38,302 nucleotides of DNA from Candidatus Kutchimonas denitrificans (GTDB taxonomy: Bacteria > Gemmatimonadota > Gemmatimonadetes > Palauibacterales > KS3-K002). The stretch lies in NCBI GenBank assembly GCA_011774835.1, contig JAACAK010000028.1:12498-50799 (forward strand), written 5' to 3'. Below are positions 9,436 to 17,739 of the stretch, in pieces (position 1 is the stretch's first letter; the number at the start of each line of letters is the position of its first letter). The position numbers and the translations under genes are program-made. The notes under the pieces were generated by a model. That model had not been told where the DNA came from and made no database searches. It saw only the letters and a list, made by a program, of their open reading frames with translations.

Positions 9436-9926
9436 GCCTTACGCGCCGACACGTCGCTTTCGCCCTTTTGACCTGGCTTCCGGCAGCCGCCGTGCCGGTG
9501 CCCGCGGCGGCGCTCCCGCAGGAGGCGAAGCCCGGCGACGCGCCGGTGGTCGAGGCGGAACACGACCCGGAGCTCGAGGCGCAGGTTCGGGAGCTCGCGT
9601 CGCGTCTGCGCTGCCCCACCTGCCGTGCCCTCTCGGTGCAGGACTCGCCCTCCGGCATGGCGCAGGAGATGAAGGACCTGATCCGTGAGCAGCTGAAAGC
9701 GGGCAAAACCCCGGAAGAGATCACCGCCTACTTCGTCGACCGGTACGGGGAGTGGATCCTGCTCAAGCCTACCGCGCAGGGTTTCAACTGGACGGTCTGG
9801 CTGCTCCCGGTGCTGCTGCTGGCTGGCGGCCTTTTCTTCGTGCTCATGACGGCGCGACGCTGGGTGGAGGAGGGCCGGGCGCGGGCGACGGCGCTGACCG
9901 AGGACGGCGACGAGGGTGGGGTCTGA
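9432..9926 (+). CDS. ccmH: Cytochrome c maturation protein CcmH
   Basis: A 164-residue protein with a GTG start inside the ccmG stop. A signal-like N-terminus (residues about 5-28, ending AALPQ) is followed by the CcmH three-helix domain with the redox motif LRCPTC (residues 59-64) and the segment SVQDSPSGMAQEMKDLIREQLKAGKTPEEI. A membrane helix near residues 118-140 anchors the periplasmic domain, and a short charged cytoplasmic tail ends the protein. It reduces the apocytochrome haem-binding site and works with CcmF. Confidence 0.93.
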   Translation: MSLTRRHVAFALLTWLPAAAVPVPAAALPQEAKPGDAPVVEAEHDPELEAQVRELASRLRCPTCRALSVQDSPSGMAQEMKDLIREQLKAGKTPEEITAYFVDRYGEWILLKPTAQGFNWTVWLLPVLLLAGGLFFVLMTARRWVEEGRARATALTEDGDEGGV

Positions 9927-9929
9927 CCG

Positions 9930-10889
9930 ATGGGAATGACCGAGTTTCTGCTCGTGGTGGCCGTCGGTGGGGGCATCATCGCGGTTCTGCTGACCACGTT
10001 CCGCGGAGCGGCCAGCGAGGCCGAGCCCGAGCCGGAGGTGGGAGCCGCGGCGTTAACGGAAGCCGATCAGGAGCTGCTGGAGCTCGAAGAGCGCCATCGA
10101 GCGGCGCTCCGGTCGCTGGACGAGATCGAGACCGATTACGAAGCCGGTAACCTGTCCGAGGAGGACTACGACTCGCTGCGCACCCGTTACGAGAAGGAAG
10201 CCGCCGTCCTGGCCCAGCAGCGCGAGAACGTGGAGCGGGCTCCGGCGCCGGCTCGACCGGTCGCCGCTTCCTCGGGGACTTCGCGAGGTTCGTGGACGAC
10301 CGCCGTGGGTTGGACCGCCGGCGCGATAGCTTTCGTCGCCCTCGCCTGGCTCGTCATGTCCCAGGCGCTGCGGCCACGAGGGCAGGAGGGTAGCATAACC
10401 GGATCGCTGCCGGGCCAGGAGATGGGTGGTGGACCGGCGGCCGGAACACCTCTGGCGGACGTGGACATGGGCCGCCTCGCCGAGCTGGAGCGGGCCGTGG
10501 CGGCCGACTCCTCCGACGTCGCCGCGCTCAACGAGCTCGGCCACCTCTACCTGACCCTGCAACGCTACGGCGATGTGGCCCAGGTCTCGATGAAGGCGCT
10601 GGACCTCAACCCGGAAAACCCCGAAGCCCTGACCCATCTCGGCATGGTGCTCCTGTCCGTACAGCATGTGGACGACGCTTTCACCAGCTTCGACCGCGCC
10701 CTGGAGATCGATCCCAATTTCGCCGAGGCCCTGCAGTTCAAGGGGATGGTCGCCTTCATGAGCCGCGATTTCGGGACCGCCGTCGAGGCCTGGGAACGCT
10801 ACATGGACGTCGTGCCGCCGGAGGAGCAGGCCCCCAGGGTCAGGGCGCTGCTCGAGTCGGCGCGGGCCAGCGCGGACGCGGGCCAGTAG
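9930..10889 (+). CDS. ccmI: CcmI-like TPR protein
   Basis: A 319-residue protein with two membrane helices (about residues 5-22 and 125-145). A cytoplasmic coiled-coil-like segment between them contains the acidic signature LDEIETDYEAGNLSEEDYDSL, which is typical of CcmI. A periplasmic TPR domain follows (about residues 170-315; repeats at AALNELGHLYLTLQRYGDV, PEALTHLGMVLLSVQHVDDA and AEALQFKGMVAFMSRDFGTA). CcmI binds apocytochrome c C-termini and presents them to CcmF/H. It starts three bases after ccmH and closes the ccm operon. Confidence 0.88.
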   Translation: MGMTEFLLVVAVGGGIIAVLLTTFRGAASEAEPEPEVGAAALTEADQELLELEERHRAALRSLDEIETDYEAGNLSEEDYDSLRTRYEKEAAVLAQQRENVERAPAPARPVAASSGTSRGSWTTAVGWTAGAIAFVALAWLVMSQALRPRGQEGSITGSLPGQEMGGGPAAGTPLADVDMGRLAELERAVAADSSDVAALNELGHLYLTLQRYGDVAQVSMKALDLNPENPEALTHLGMVLLSVQHVDDAFTSFDRALEIDPNFAEALQFKGMVAFMSRDFGTAVEAWERYMDVVPPEEQAPRVRALLESARASADAGQ

Positions 10890-10912
10890 CCGGCCGACGA
10901 TCCCTTGGCCGG
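10890..10912 (+). terminator. Possible hairpin after ccmI
   Basis: CCGGCC (10890-10895) pairs with GGCCGG (10907-10912) around an 11-base loop, starting right after the ccmI stop. There is no T run, so it may only be a pause or RNA-stability hairpin. The next gene follows within 40 bases. Confidence 0.25.
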
Positions 10913-10951
10913 GCCCAACCATTGAACCCCGACACAGCGAGGAAGGGTAGG

Positions 10952-11548
10952 GTGCGCAAACCGCTCGCGATCCTCATCACGATCGTCGTCGCCATCGCTC
11001 TGCACCCCGGTTCCGCGAGCGGCCAGCGCTTCGGCGGCCAATTCGGTGGAGGCGCCGCTTTCTGGTTGGTTTACATCGATCCCGGCCTCGAGGCCGGCGA
11101 GTCGTTCAACCGCGACGTCGGCAACGTGGTCGGGATCGGCGGCCGCGCTTTCTTCCAGACCGGCCGCTTTCGTCTCGGCGGCGGCGCCTTCGGCGGCAGC
11201 TTCACCGACGCGGGACTCAACAGTGCCGGCAACGAGGTCGACGGCGGCATGTCCGGCGGCGGCTTCATCGCCGAGTACCTGATCGTCCAGCGGAACGTCG
11301 AGCTCGCCGTCGGTGGCATGGCGGGCGGCGGAGTGGTCACCGTGGAAGAGCGAATCAGTGTCGCCGGCGATGTCGAGGAACTGCGTCGAAGGCGTGAAAG
11401 CACGTTCGCCGGATACCCCTGGGTACGGCTGGGCTACAATCTGGCGCCGTTCGTCAACGCCGGGCTGCACCTCGGCTACTTCATCGGGACGAGCGGGGTC
11501 GGCGGGTTCGGTGCCGGGATCGATATCACGGTGGGTCTAATTCCGTAA
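10952..11548 (+). CDS. Secreted glycine-rich beta-strand protein (hypothetical)
   Basis: A 198-residue protein if started at the GTG at 10952, which has a good GGAAGGG site (10941-10947); a TTG at 10922 would add ten residues. The N-terminus is a signal peptide (RKPLAILITIVVAIALHPGSASGQ). The mature part consists of short strands with alternating glycines and aromatic or aliphatic residues (GGAAFWLVYIDPGL, GRAFFQTGRFRLGGGAFGG, NVELAVGGMAGGGVV, PWVRLGYNLAPFVNAGLHLGYFIG) and ends GAGIDITVGLIP. This is the look of a small outer-membrane barrel. I do not recognise the family. It has no cytochrome motif, so its place after the ccm operon may be chance. Confidence 0.7.
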   Translation: MRKPLAILITIVVAIALHPGSASGQRFGGQFGGGAAFWLVYIDPGLEAGESFNRDVGNVVGIGGRAFFQTGRFRLGGGAFGGSFTDAGLNSAGNEVDGGMSGGGFIAEYLIVQRNVELAVGGMAGGGVVTVEERISVAGDVEELRRRRESTFAGYPWVRLGYNLAPFVNAGLHLGYFIGTSGVGGFGAGIDITVGLIP

Positions 11549-11946
11549 TCCGCTTTACGGTAAAGATCTGCCGGTTTCCGACGGAACCTTCGGGGGTTTT
11601 CGGTGGTTTAATATAGCAGACGGGGCAGACGAGCCTTTCGGCACCGCGTAAGGTAGATTCACTTCCCTTTTCTCCCGGGCCTTGCGCGGATGTCTTGCCC
11701 CGTCCCTTCCTTTTGGTCGCTGTGGGTACTGGTGTTACCTGGCAGTTACATCCCCCGCCGACATGGGCTTTGAGGGGTGGGCGCGCCGCAATCATGGGGC
11801 TATGGCGACGCGCCTGCTATATTAGTGGCGAGAGATCCGTTGACAAGGCCGTTTTCTGGCCACGGGTCTCTAGCGGCGCTGGCCAGCGAAGCCGGGCGTG
11901 GGCCTGCCGGGCGGGCAGGCCCGGCCCGGGTCGAGGAGGTGAGGAG
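11549..11946. other. Intergenic region upstream of a 66-residue protein
   Basis: About 400 bases with no convincing gene. Just after the preceding stop, CCGTAA (11543-11548) pairs with TTACGG (11555-11560), a weak possible terminator. A second small hairpin lies at 11573-11588 (GGTTTCC / GGAACC). A consensus TTGACA is at 11840-11845 but has no matching -10 at normal spacing. A strong GC hairpin at 11900-11922 lies in the leader of the next gene. Confidence 0.5.
11900..11922 (+). promoter_or_regulatory. Leader hairpin before the small protein gene
   Basis: GGGCCTGCC (11900-11908) and GGCAGGCCC (11914-11922) form a perfect 9-bp GC-rich stem with a five-base loop. It lies 24 bases before the ATG at 11947 and immediately upstream of a purine-rich ribosome binding site. 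With no T run it is unlikely to be a simple terminator; a role in translation or mRNA stability is possible. Confidence 0.4.
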
Positions 11947-12147
11947 ATGGACAACGCGATTCGCCGCGTCTTCATGTTCCTGCTGGGGGTCTCCCTGGGC
12001 TACTGCACGGGATTCCAGGACGCACAAGATCACGACCGCAATGTGTTCGTGCGGATCGTGTACCGCGTTCAGAACTTCGCCGAGAACACGATCGGCGAAC
12101 CGGCGCGCGAACGCGAGCGCGCGGCCGAGGAGGTCGGCGGGAACTAA
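11947..12147 (+). CDS. Small membrane-associated protein (hypothetical)
   Basis: A 66-residue protein. The ATG follows a strong ribosome binding site (GAGGAGGTGAGGAG), which decides the start over the longer open frame. A hydrophobic segment near residues 7-22 (RVFMFLLGVSLGYCTGF) could be a membrane helix. An amphipathic helix (FVRIVYRVQNFAENTIG) follows, then a charged tail rich in Glu and Arg. I recognise no family. The strong site, the leader hairpin and the convergent neighbour ending at 12174 argue that it is a real, independently expressed gene. Confidence 0.6.
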   Translation: MDNAIRRVFMFLLGVSLGYCTGFQDAQDHDRNVFVRIVYRVQNFAENTIGEPARERERAAEEVGGN

Positions 12148-12173
12148 TCGCGGTTTCCACCCCTGTTCGGAGC

Positions 12174-13466
12174 CTAGACGGCTTCCAGCAGGGCGACGTG
12201 CCCCATCCCGCCGGCGGCGCAGATGCTCACCAGCGCCCGCCCACCCGTTTCGCTCAAGCGCTTCACCGCTTGCGACAGGATCCGTGCGCCCGTAGCGCCA
12301 AACGGATGGCCCAGCGCCACGCTGCCGCCGACGGGGTTGATCCGGTCCTCCGGCACGGTCCCCAGGTCGGCGTCGACGCCGGCTCGCTCTTTCAGCCATC
12401 CTCGATCGTTGAGCGCGGCGATGGTGAACAGCACCTGGGCGGCGAACGCTTCGTGGACCTCCCAGAGCCCGATGTCCGAGTAGCGCAGACCTTGCCGTGC
12501 CAGCAGGCGGGGGACTGCCAGGCTGGGAGCCATGAGCAGGCCATCGCGCTCGATGTCCACGGCGGCGACCTCCCAGTCGAGGAGCCGCGCCCGGTAGAGT
12601 GCCTGGCCCAGCCGCCCCAGCCCCCGCTCGGTGGCGACCCAGCAGGCGGCGGCGCCGTCGGTGAGCGGAGAGGAGTTGCCGGCGGTGAGTGTCCCCTGTC
12701 CGCTCTTACGGTCGAAGACCGGGGGCAAGTTGGCCAGCTTCTCCAACGAGGTGTCGGCTCGCGGGATGCCATCCCGCTCGATCTGGGGGAAGGCGTCCGA
12801 CGTCATCACGAGATCGTCGAAGAAACCGCCTTCCCAGGCGGCGATGGCGTTGCGGTGGCTGCCCAGGGCGAACCGATCCTGGCTCTCCCGATCTATATTC
12901 CACTCCTTCGTTGTGATCTCGGCATGTTCGCCCATCGTCAGGCCCGTGGTTCGCTCCTTCACGCCGGGTATCGACAGCTTGACGTGTCTCAGCCTCAGGC
13001 CGCCCAGTGCCTGGAGCGCCTGGCCCGGACCCTTCGCCTGGGCCACGCGACGCAGCACACGGCTCATGCCCCTGGTCAGCCCGGTCTGCACGTTGCTCAT
13101 CGACTCCGATCCGCCGCAGAGCGCCAGGTCGATCCGACCGGCCTTCATCTGAGCGGCGGCGTGCGTGGCGGCGGCCAGGCTGGTGGCGCACTGCTGCACG
13201 ACGGTCAGTGCGGGGACGTAGGGATCGAGGCGGGCGTCCAGCCAGATCTCGCGGGCCAGATGGCTCACCGAGAGGGAAGGGATGACCGCGCCCCAAACCA
13301 CCAGATCCGGTGATCCTCGCGCCAGCGCCTTGGTGGCTTCCTGCACCACGGGGACCCCGAGCCCCACCGCGTCGAGCTGGGCGAGTGGTCCATCGATTTT
13401 CGCGAACGCCGTTCGCGGTCCCGCGCATACGTAGACGTTTCGCGCGCCATCAGCTGTCGTGTTCAT
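12174..13466 (-). CDS. Thiolase (acetyl-CoA C-acyltransferase)
   Basis: A 430-residue thiolase. Members cleave 3-ketoacyl-CoA to acetyl-CoA in beta-oxidation or condense acetyl-CoA. All active-site blocks are present: the nucleophile in VVQQCATS (Cys93), the VHEAFAAQV histidine, the NPVGGSVALGHPFGATGAR histidine, and the second cysteine in VSICAAGGMG. The length and the reading VVQQCATSLAAA resemble the FadI/FadA branch more than short biosynthetic thiolases, so beta-oxidation is more likely. The ATG follows GGAGGAGG. It is the last gene of a minus-strand run with the M28 peptidase and cyclophilin. No partner hydratase/dehydrogenase is in the window. Confidence 0.9.
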   Translation of the reverse strand: MNTTADGARNVYVCAGPRTAFAKIDGPLAQLDAVGLGVPVVQEATKALARGSPDLVVWGAVIPSLSVSHLAREIWLDARLDPYVPALTVVQQCATSLAAATHAAAQMKAGRIDLALCGGSESMSNVQTGLTRGMSRVLRRVAQAKGPGQALQALGGLRLRHVKLSIPGVKERTTGLTMGEHAEITTKEWNIDRESQDRFALGSHRNAIAAWEGGFFDDLVMTSDAFPQIERDGIPRADTSLEKLANLPPVFDRKSGQGTLTAGNSSPLTDGAAACWVATERGLGRLGQALYRARLLDWEVAAVDIERDGLLMAPSLAVPRLLARQGLRYSDIGLWEVHEAFAAQVLFTIAALNDRGWLKERAGVDADLGTVPEDRINPVGGSVALGHPFGATGARILSQAVKRLSETGGRALVSICAAGGMGHVALLEAV

Positions 13467-13517
13467 CGCCGTCCTCCTCCAGCGGCCAAACGTTCCGCCT
13501 CGAGCTCGGTGCCCGCG

Positions 13518-14417
13518 TCATCTGTTCTCTGCGAGCTCCGCCAGACTCGCCAGCACCGCTCGCGTGACCCGAGCCATGAATTCGTAATCGAGTGTGTCCG
13601 CGCTGTCCGTAATCTGGTGATAATGCGGGTTTCTCAGAAAGGCGGTGTCGGTGATCATCAGTGCCGGATAACGCCGGTCCCAGAACGATGCGTTGTCGCT
13701 GAGACGGGTCAGCGGAAGCAGCCACCCTCGCAGCCAGGTGCGATACGGGACCAGGGTCAGCTCGGGGACGTGCTTTCGTGTCGCCGCCTCGAACTCGCGG
13801 AGCAATCGTCGCGAGCGCCCGTCGCCCACAGCGGCCAGGAACGTCCCGCTATCCGGCACACGCTTGAACACGAGCGGTGGCACCTGCTGGGTCCCCGAGC
13901 GCCGATCGGTGTAGCCAACCATCTCGAGAACCAGCGCGCCGGCATAACGTCGGCCCTCTTTCCGGGCCCGCTTCGCGAAGCGGGCGCTGCCCACACGGTA
14001 GCGACCCAGCGCGTCCTGCGGCTCCTCCAGATTGAAACCGACGAACTGGACCGTTCGCTCGGGCTGCGATCGGGAGAAAAGACGCGCTGTCTCGAGCAAC
14101 ACCGCGATCCCGCTGGCGTTGTCGTCGGCGCCGGGTGTCGATGTCACAGTGTCGAAGTGCGCGCCGACCAGTAGCCACGGGCGGTCAGGCCGACGGCCCG
14201 GCAAGGTGCCGACTACGTTGTGATGGGTGCGGCCGCCCGAATCGAAGGGCTGCCGCTCGACCGACAGGCCGGCGGCGGTCAGCTCGGCTTCGACCAGCGC
14301 TTCCGCCTCCCCCAGCGCTTTAGGGGCCGTCCGCGGGTGACGCGGGCCCTCCAGCGCCCGGACCGTCCGCTCCAGGCGCTGCGGGTCGACGCCCACCAGG
14401 AGCCCATCGATGTCCAT
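13518..14417 (-). CDS. M28-family zinc aminopeptidase
   Basis: A 299-residue metallopeptidase of the M28 family, which removes N-terminal residues using two zinc ions. Visible metal-site blocks are GAHFDTV (His87), GADDNASG (Asp98-Asp99), FNLEEPQ (Glu131-Glu132), then LSDNASFWDRRYPALMITDTAF and the final HYHQITDSADTLDY with the last zinc histidine. Unlike many M28 enzymes it shows no signal peptide, so it is probably cytoplasmic unless the start is further upstream. It lies between the cyclophilin and thiolase genes, with short gaps (31 and 51 bases), suggesting one transcript. Confidence 0.88.
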   Translation of the reverse strand: MDIDGLLVGVDPQRLERTVRALEGPRHPRTAPKALGEAEALVEAELTAAGLSVERQPFDSGGRTHHNVVGTLPGRRPDRPWLLVGAHFDTVTSTPGADDNASGIAVLLETARLFSRSQPERTVQFVGFNLEEPQDALGRYRVGSARFAKRARKEGRRYAGALVLEMVGYTDRRSGTQQVPPLVFKRVPDSGTFLAAVGDGRSRRLLREFEAATRKHVPELTLVPYRTWLRGWLLPLTRLSDNASFWDRRYPALMITDTAFLRNPHYHQITDSADTLDYEFMARVTRAVLASLAELAENR

Positions 14418-14448
14418 TATCGCTCAGCGAGGGTCGAAGCGCAGGCCG

Positions 14449-15099
14449 CTACTCGGCCACGTAGGCGTCCTCGATGACCACCGGGTCCACCGGGACTGCT
14501 TCGTGCGGGCCGACCTGCCGCGTTTCGACCGCAGCGATGGCGTCGACAACGTCCATCCCCTCGACCACGTGACCGAACACCGCGTATCCCCAGCCTCGAT
14601 CGGTCTCGTCACTGTAGTCGAGATTCGGGTTGTCTACCACGTTGATGAAGAACTGGGTGGAGCCGCTGTGTGGATCGCGGCGCCGTGCCAGCGCCACGGA
14701 ACCGCGCACGTTGCTCAGTCCATTCTTCGCCTCGTTCTCCACCGGCGGCCGCGACGATACGCGCTGGTCCATGTCGCCGGTAAAGCCGCCGCCCTGGATC
14801 ATGAATCCGGGGATCACGCGGTGGAACGTGAGGCCGTCGTAGAAGCCTTGCTCCACGTGCCAGAGGATGTTCGCCACCGTTTTGGGCGCCGCCTCCCGGT
14901 CCAGCTCCATGACGATGTCTCCTCGATTCGTCTCCAGCACGACGCGTGGTGTCATGCTCACGCTCTCCAGGTCGGGTGGCAGCGGAACAGCCGATTCCTC
15001 GCCGCCTTCGGCCTCGGCCTGCTCGCCGGGCTCAGCGCCGCCACAGCCCCAAAACGCCAGCGCCAGTGCCAGGGAGAATACCGCTGTCGATCTGATCAT
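14449..15099 (-). CDS. Peptidyl-prolyl cis-trans isomerase, cyclophilin type, exported
   Basis: A 216-residue cyclophilin. The N-terminus has a hydrophobic signal ending LALAFWGCGG, a lipobox-like cysteine at residue 19, although FWGC is not the classical LxxC form. An acidic linker (about residues 22-45) leads to the cyclophilin fold: TNRGDIVMELDREAAPKTVANI, the FHRVIPGFMIQGGG active-site strand with its arginine, SGSTQFFINVVDN, and YAVFGHVVEGMDVVDAI. It would speed proline isomerisation during folding of exported proteins in the periplasm. The start follows GGAGGGG. Confidence 0.9.
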   Translation of the reverse strand: MIRSTAVFSLALALAFWGCGGAEPGEQAEAEGGEESAVPLPPDLESVSMTPRVVLETNRGDIVMELDREAAPKTVANILWHVEQGFYDGLTFHRVIPGFMIQGGGFTGDMDQRVSSRPPVENEAKNGLSNVRGSVALARRRDPHSGSTQFFINVVDNPNLDYSDETDRGWGYAVFGHVVEGMDVVDAIAAVETRQVGPHEAVPVDPVVIEDAYVAE

Positions 15100-15315
15100 C
15101 GCCCCTCCGTCCGTTGGTTCATCCTCGACCTGTCTGGGCCGCCGTCGGCACTCTGTCTTTTCCGCTCGCCTTGTGTGCGTGGCCGGGTGGCCCTAATAGT
15201 CTCCGTCGCATCGATCGCCGTCCCACATGATGGAGGATTGCCGCGCGTCGCGCTATTCCCCATCCGGCGAAGCGGGCGTGTTTGACGTCGGGGCCTTCGA
15301 TTCGGGATGTGAGCC

Positions 15316-16731
15316 TTGGAATTCGAGCCATCTGTTCTCTCACTTTTTCCGCCGCTGCTCGCCATCGGCCTCGCCATCTGGACGCGCCAGGTCTACGTGG
15401 CTCTGGCCGCCGGCATCCTGCTCGGGTGGACGCTACTGGCTGGCGGCAATCCGGCAGCCGGCGTCGCTGGCGCGATCGACGGCGTCGTCGAGGTGATCGG
15501 CGATCCTGGCAACGCCCGCATCCTCATGTTCAGCCTGCTGATCGGGGCCCTCGTGATCTACGTGGAGGCCTCGGGCGGTGTCGAAGGGTTCGTTCGCTGG
15601 CTGGAGGGCCGGCGGCTGGTCGAGGGGACGCGCGGCGCGGGGATGCTGGCCTGGCTCATCGGCATCGTGATCTTCATCGAGTCGAACATCACGCTGCTGG
15701 TGGCCGGCGCGGTCTGCCGGCCGCTCTTCGATCGCTATCGCGCGGCGCGTGAAAGGCTCGCCTACATCGCCGATTCGACGTCGGCGCCGATCTGCATCCT
15801 GATACCGTTCAACGCTTGGGGCGCGCTGATCCTGGGCCTGCTCGGCGGCCTGGCCGTGGCGGACCCGCTGAGGGTCTTCGTCCAAGCGATACCCCTCAAC
15901 CTGTACGCCATCGCCGCCGTGCTGCTGGCCGGGTTCACCGCCTGGACCGGCGTCGCTCTCGGACCGATGCGCAAAGCGGACGCCCGAGCGGCCGAGGGGG
16001 TGGTGCTCAGCCCGGAAGGCGAGTCGAGCGTGGACGAGGAGCTGTTCAAGGTCCGGTTCACCCAGGCGCCGCCGCCACGGGCCGTGAACATGGTGCTCCC
16101 CATCGTGGTCATGGTCGTGATGATGCCGGTGGGTTTGCTGGTGACCGGCGGCGGCGTCCTGGGTGAGGGGTCGGGATCGACCAGCGCGCTCTGGGCGGTG
16201 ATCGCCGGCAACACGACTGCGGTAGTCATGATCCTCGTGCAACGTTTCGCATCGCTGGACGAGCTCGTGCGGGTCGGTCTCAAGGGGCTGGAGGCTCTCC
16301 TGGGTCTCGTGCTGATCCTGCTCCTCGCCATCACATTGGGCGATGTTTGCATCCGGCTGGGTACGGGAACCTACGTCGCGGAGGCGGTCCGTGACATCGC
16401 CCGGCCGGCCCTGCTCGTCCCGGCCACGTTCGCGGCGGCGGCGTTCGTCGCGTTTGCCACCGGGACCAGCTGGGGGACCTTCGCGATCATGGTGCCGATC
16501 GCTGTCCCGGCGGCGGAAGCGCTTGGACTGCCGCTGGCGCCGTTCCTCGCCGCTTCGCTCTCGGGCGGCATTTTCGGCGACCACGCCAGCCCGATCAGCG
16601 ATACGACGATCGTCGCGTCGCTGGCCTCGGCGACCGACGTGATCGATCATGTGCGAACGCAATTGCCTTACGCGCTGATCGCCGCCGGTGTGGCGCTCGT
16701 CGGGTTCGCGATCGTCGGGTCGGTGATCTGA
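15316..16731 (+). CDS. NhaC-type Na+/H+ antiporter family protein
   Basis: A 471-residue polytopic inner-membrane protein with about 11-12 hydrophobic helices. The unwound acidic and serine-rich motifs of this superfamily are visible: IVIFIESNITLLVAGAVCRPLFDRY, LAYIADSTSAPICILIPFNAWGA and FATGTSWGTFAIMVPIAVPAA, then SGGIFGDHASPISDTTIVAS. These match the NhaC/'Na+/H+ antiporter family' transporters, which exchange sodium for protons or sometimes organic acids or amino acids for sodium. Substrate cannot be told from sequence. Start is TTG at 15316; no better start with a strong binding site is seen. Divergent from the cyclophilin gene. Confidence 0.85.
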   Translation: MEFEPSVLSLFPPLLAIGLAIWTRQVYVALAAGILLGWTLLAGGNPAAGVAGAIDGVVEVIGDPGNARILMFSLLIGALVIYVEASGGVEGFVRWLEGRRLVEGTRGAGMLAWLIGIVIFIESNITLLVAGAVCRPLFDRYRAARERLAYIADSTSAPICILIPFNAWGALILGLLGGLAVADPLRVFVQAIPLNLYAIAAVLLAGFTAWTGVALGPMRKADARAAEGVVLSPEGESSVDEELFKVRFTQAPPPRAVNMVLPIVVMVVMMPVGLLVTGGGVLGEGSGSTSALWAVIAGNTTAVVMILVQRFASLDELVRVGLKGLEALLGLVLILLLAITLGDVCIRLGTGTYVAEAVRDIARPALLVPATFAAAAFVAFATGTSWGTFAIMVPIAVPAAEALGLPLAPFLAASLSGGIFGDHASPISDTTIVASLASATDVIDHVRTQLPYALIAAGVALVGFAIVGSVI

Positions 16732-16823
16732 CATGGACCGCGGACTTATCTCTTTCCTGGCCCGGGACGCGAACGTAGGTTGCGGCCCGTAACCATCGTC
16801 GAAGTCAGAGGGTAGGGGTAGTA

Positions 16824-17690
16824 ATGGCCGAACGCGATCGGGTGTATCTCAACGGCGAGCTGGTGCCTTACGACGAGGCGAAGATCTCGGTGGAGGATCG
16901 GGGGTTCAACTTCGCCGACGGCATCTACGAGGTCGTGCGCATCGCTGGCGGCCGGCCGTTCCGCATCGACGCGCATCTCGATCGGTTCCAAGGCGGAGCT
17001 CGCGCCCTGGAGATCGAGCTGCCGCTGACCCGTGACGCGGTGCGCGAGGCGATCATAGAAGTGGCAAGCGCGAACCGGGTGGACGAAGGAACGGTCTACG
17101 TCCAGTTGACGCGCGGCGCGGCACCCCGGTATCACGCGTTCCCGCGGGGGGTCACGCCGACCCTGGTCATGCTGGCCAGGCCGTCGGCGGGACCGGACCC
17201 CGAAGCGCTCGAGCGCGGGGTGGCCCTGGTGACGGCCCCCGATCTGCGCTGGGGCTACTGCGAGATCAAGACCATCGGCCTGCTCCCCAACGTGATCGCG
17301 TACCAGCACGCCCGCTCGGAGAACTGCCACGAGGCCCTGCTGGTCCGGGACGGGGTGGTCACCGAGGGCGCTCACAGCAGCGCGTTTTGCGTCCAGGACG
17401 GCGTCGTGTACACGCATCCGATCGACAACATCCTGCCCTCGATCACGCGCCGGTACCTGATCGAGTCGCTGCGGGCAGATGGGGTCGAAGTCAGGGAAGA
17501 GGGTGTGAGGCTGGAGGATTTCCGCGGCGCCGACGAGATCTTCTTGACCGGTACGACCACCGAAATCATGGGGGTCGTCTCGATCGACGGCACGCCCGTG
17601 GGCTCGGGCGAGGTCGGACCCGTGACGAGGCGCGGACTGGAGCTGTATCGGCGCGATTTGGAAGCCACCCGTGCCGGGGGAGCCGAGTAA
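16824..17690 (+). CDS. dat: D-amino acid aminotransferase (PLP fold type IV)
   Basis: A 288-residue class IV aminotransferase. The PLP lysine is Lys149 in CEIKTIGLLPNVIAYQHA, which closely resembles the D-alanine aminotransferase motif (IKSLNLLxNV) rather than the branched-chain enzyme. Other family blocks are SVEDRGFNFADGIYEVVRI near residue 22, EGAHSSAFCV near residue 184 and the C-terminal GADEIFLTGTTTEIMGV. Such enzymes exchange D-alanine and 2-oxoglutarate for pyruvate and D-glutamate. ATG at 16824 follows a GGGTAGGGGTAG stretch. It is followed 49 bases later by the ornithine aminotransferase gene, probably on the same transcript. A branched-chain or 4-amino-4-deoxychorismate activity is less likely. 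Confidence 0.85.
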   Translation: MAERDRVYLNGELVPYDEAKISVEDRGFNFADGIYEVVRIAGGRPFRIDAHLDRFQGGARALEIELPLTRDAVREAIIEVASANRVDEGTVYVQLTRGAAPRYHAFPRGVTPTLVMLARPSAGPDPEALERGVALVTAPDLRWGYCEIKTIGLLPNVIAYQHARSENCHEALLVRDGVVTEGAHSSAFCVQDGVVYTHPIDNILPSITRRYLIESLRADGVEVREEGVRLEDFRGADEIFLTGTTTEIMGVVSIDGTPVGSGEVGPVTRRGLELYRRDLEATRAGGAE

Positions 17691-17739
17691 CCCGTCGTGT
17701 CGACGGCGACAGGCGAACGAGAGAAGGTACGAGGGAAAG

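Noticed and set aside
11526-11795. An 89-codon minus-strand open frame in the gap after the secreted protein
   Set aside because: No binding site, low-complexity composition and it overlaps the end of the upstream gene.
11840-11868. A consensus TTGACA upstream of the small protein gene
   Set aside because: No acceptable -10 follows at 16-18 bases (CGGGTC), so I did not call a promoter.
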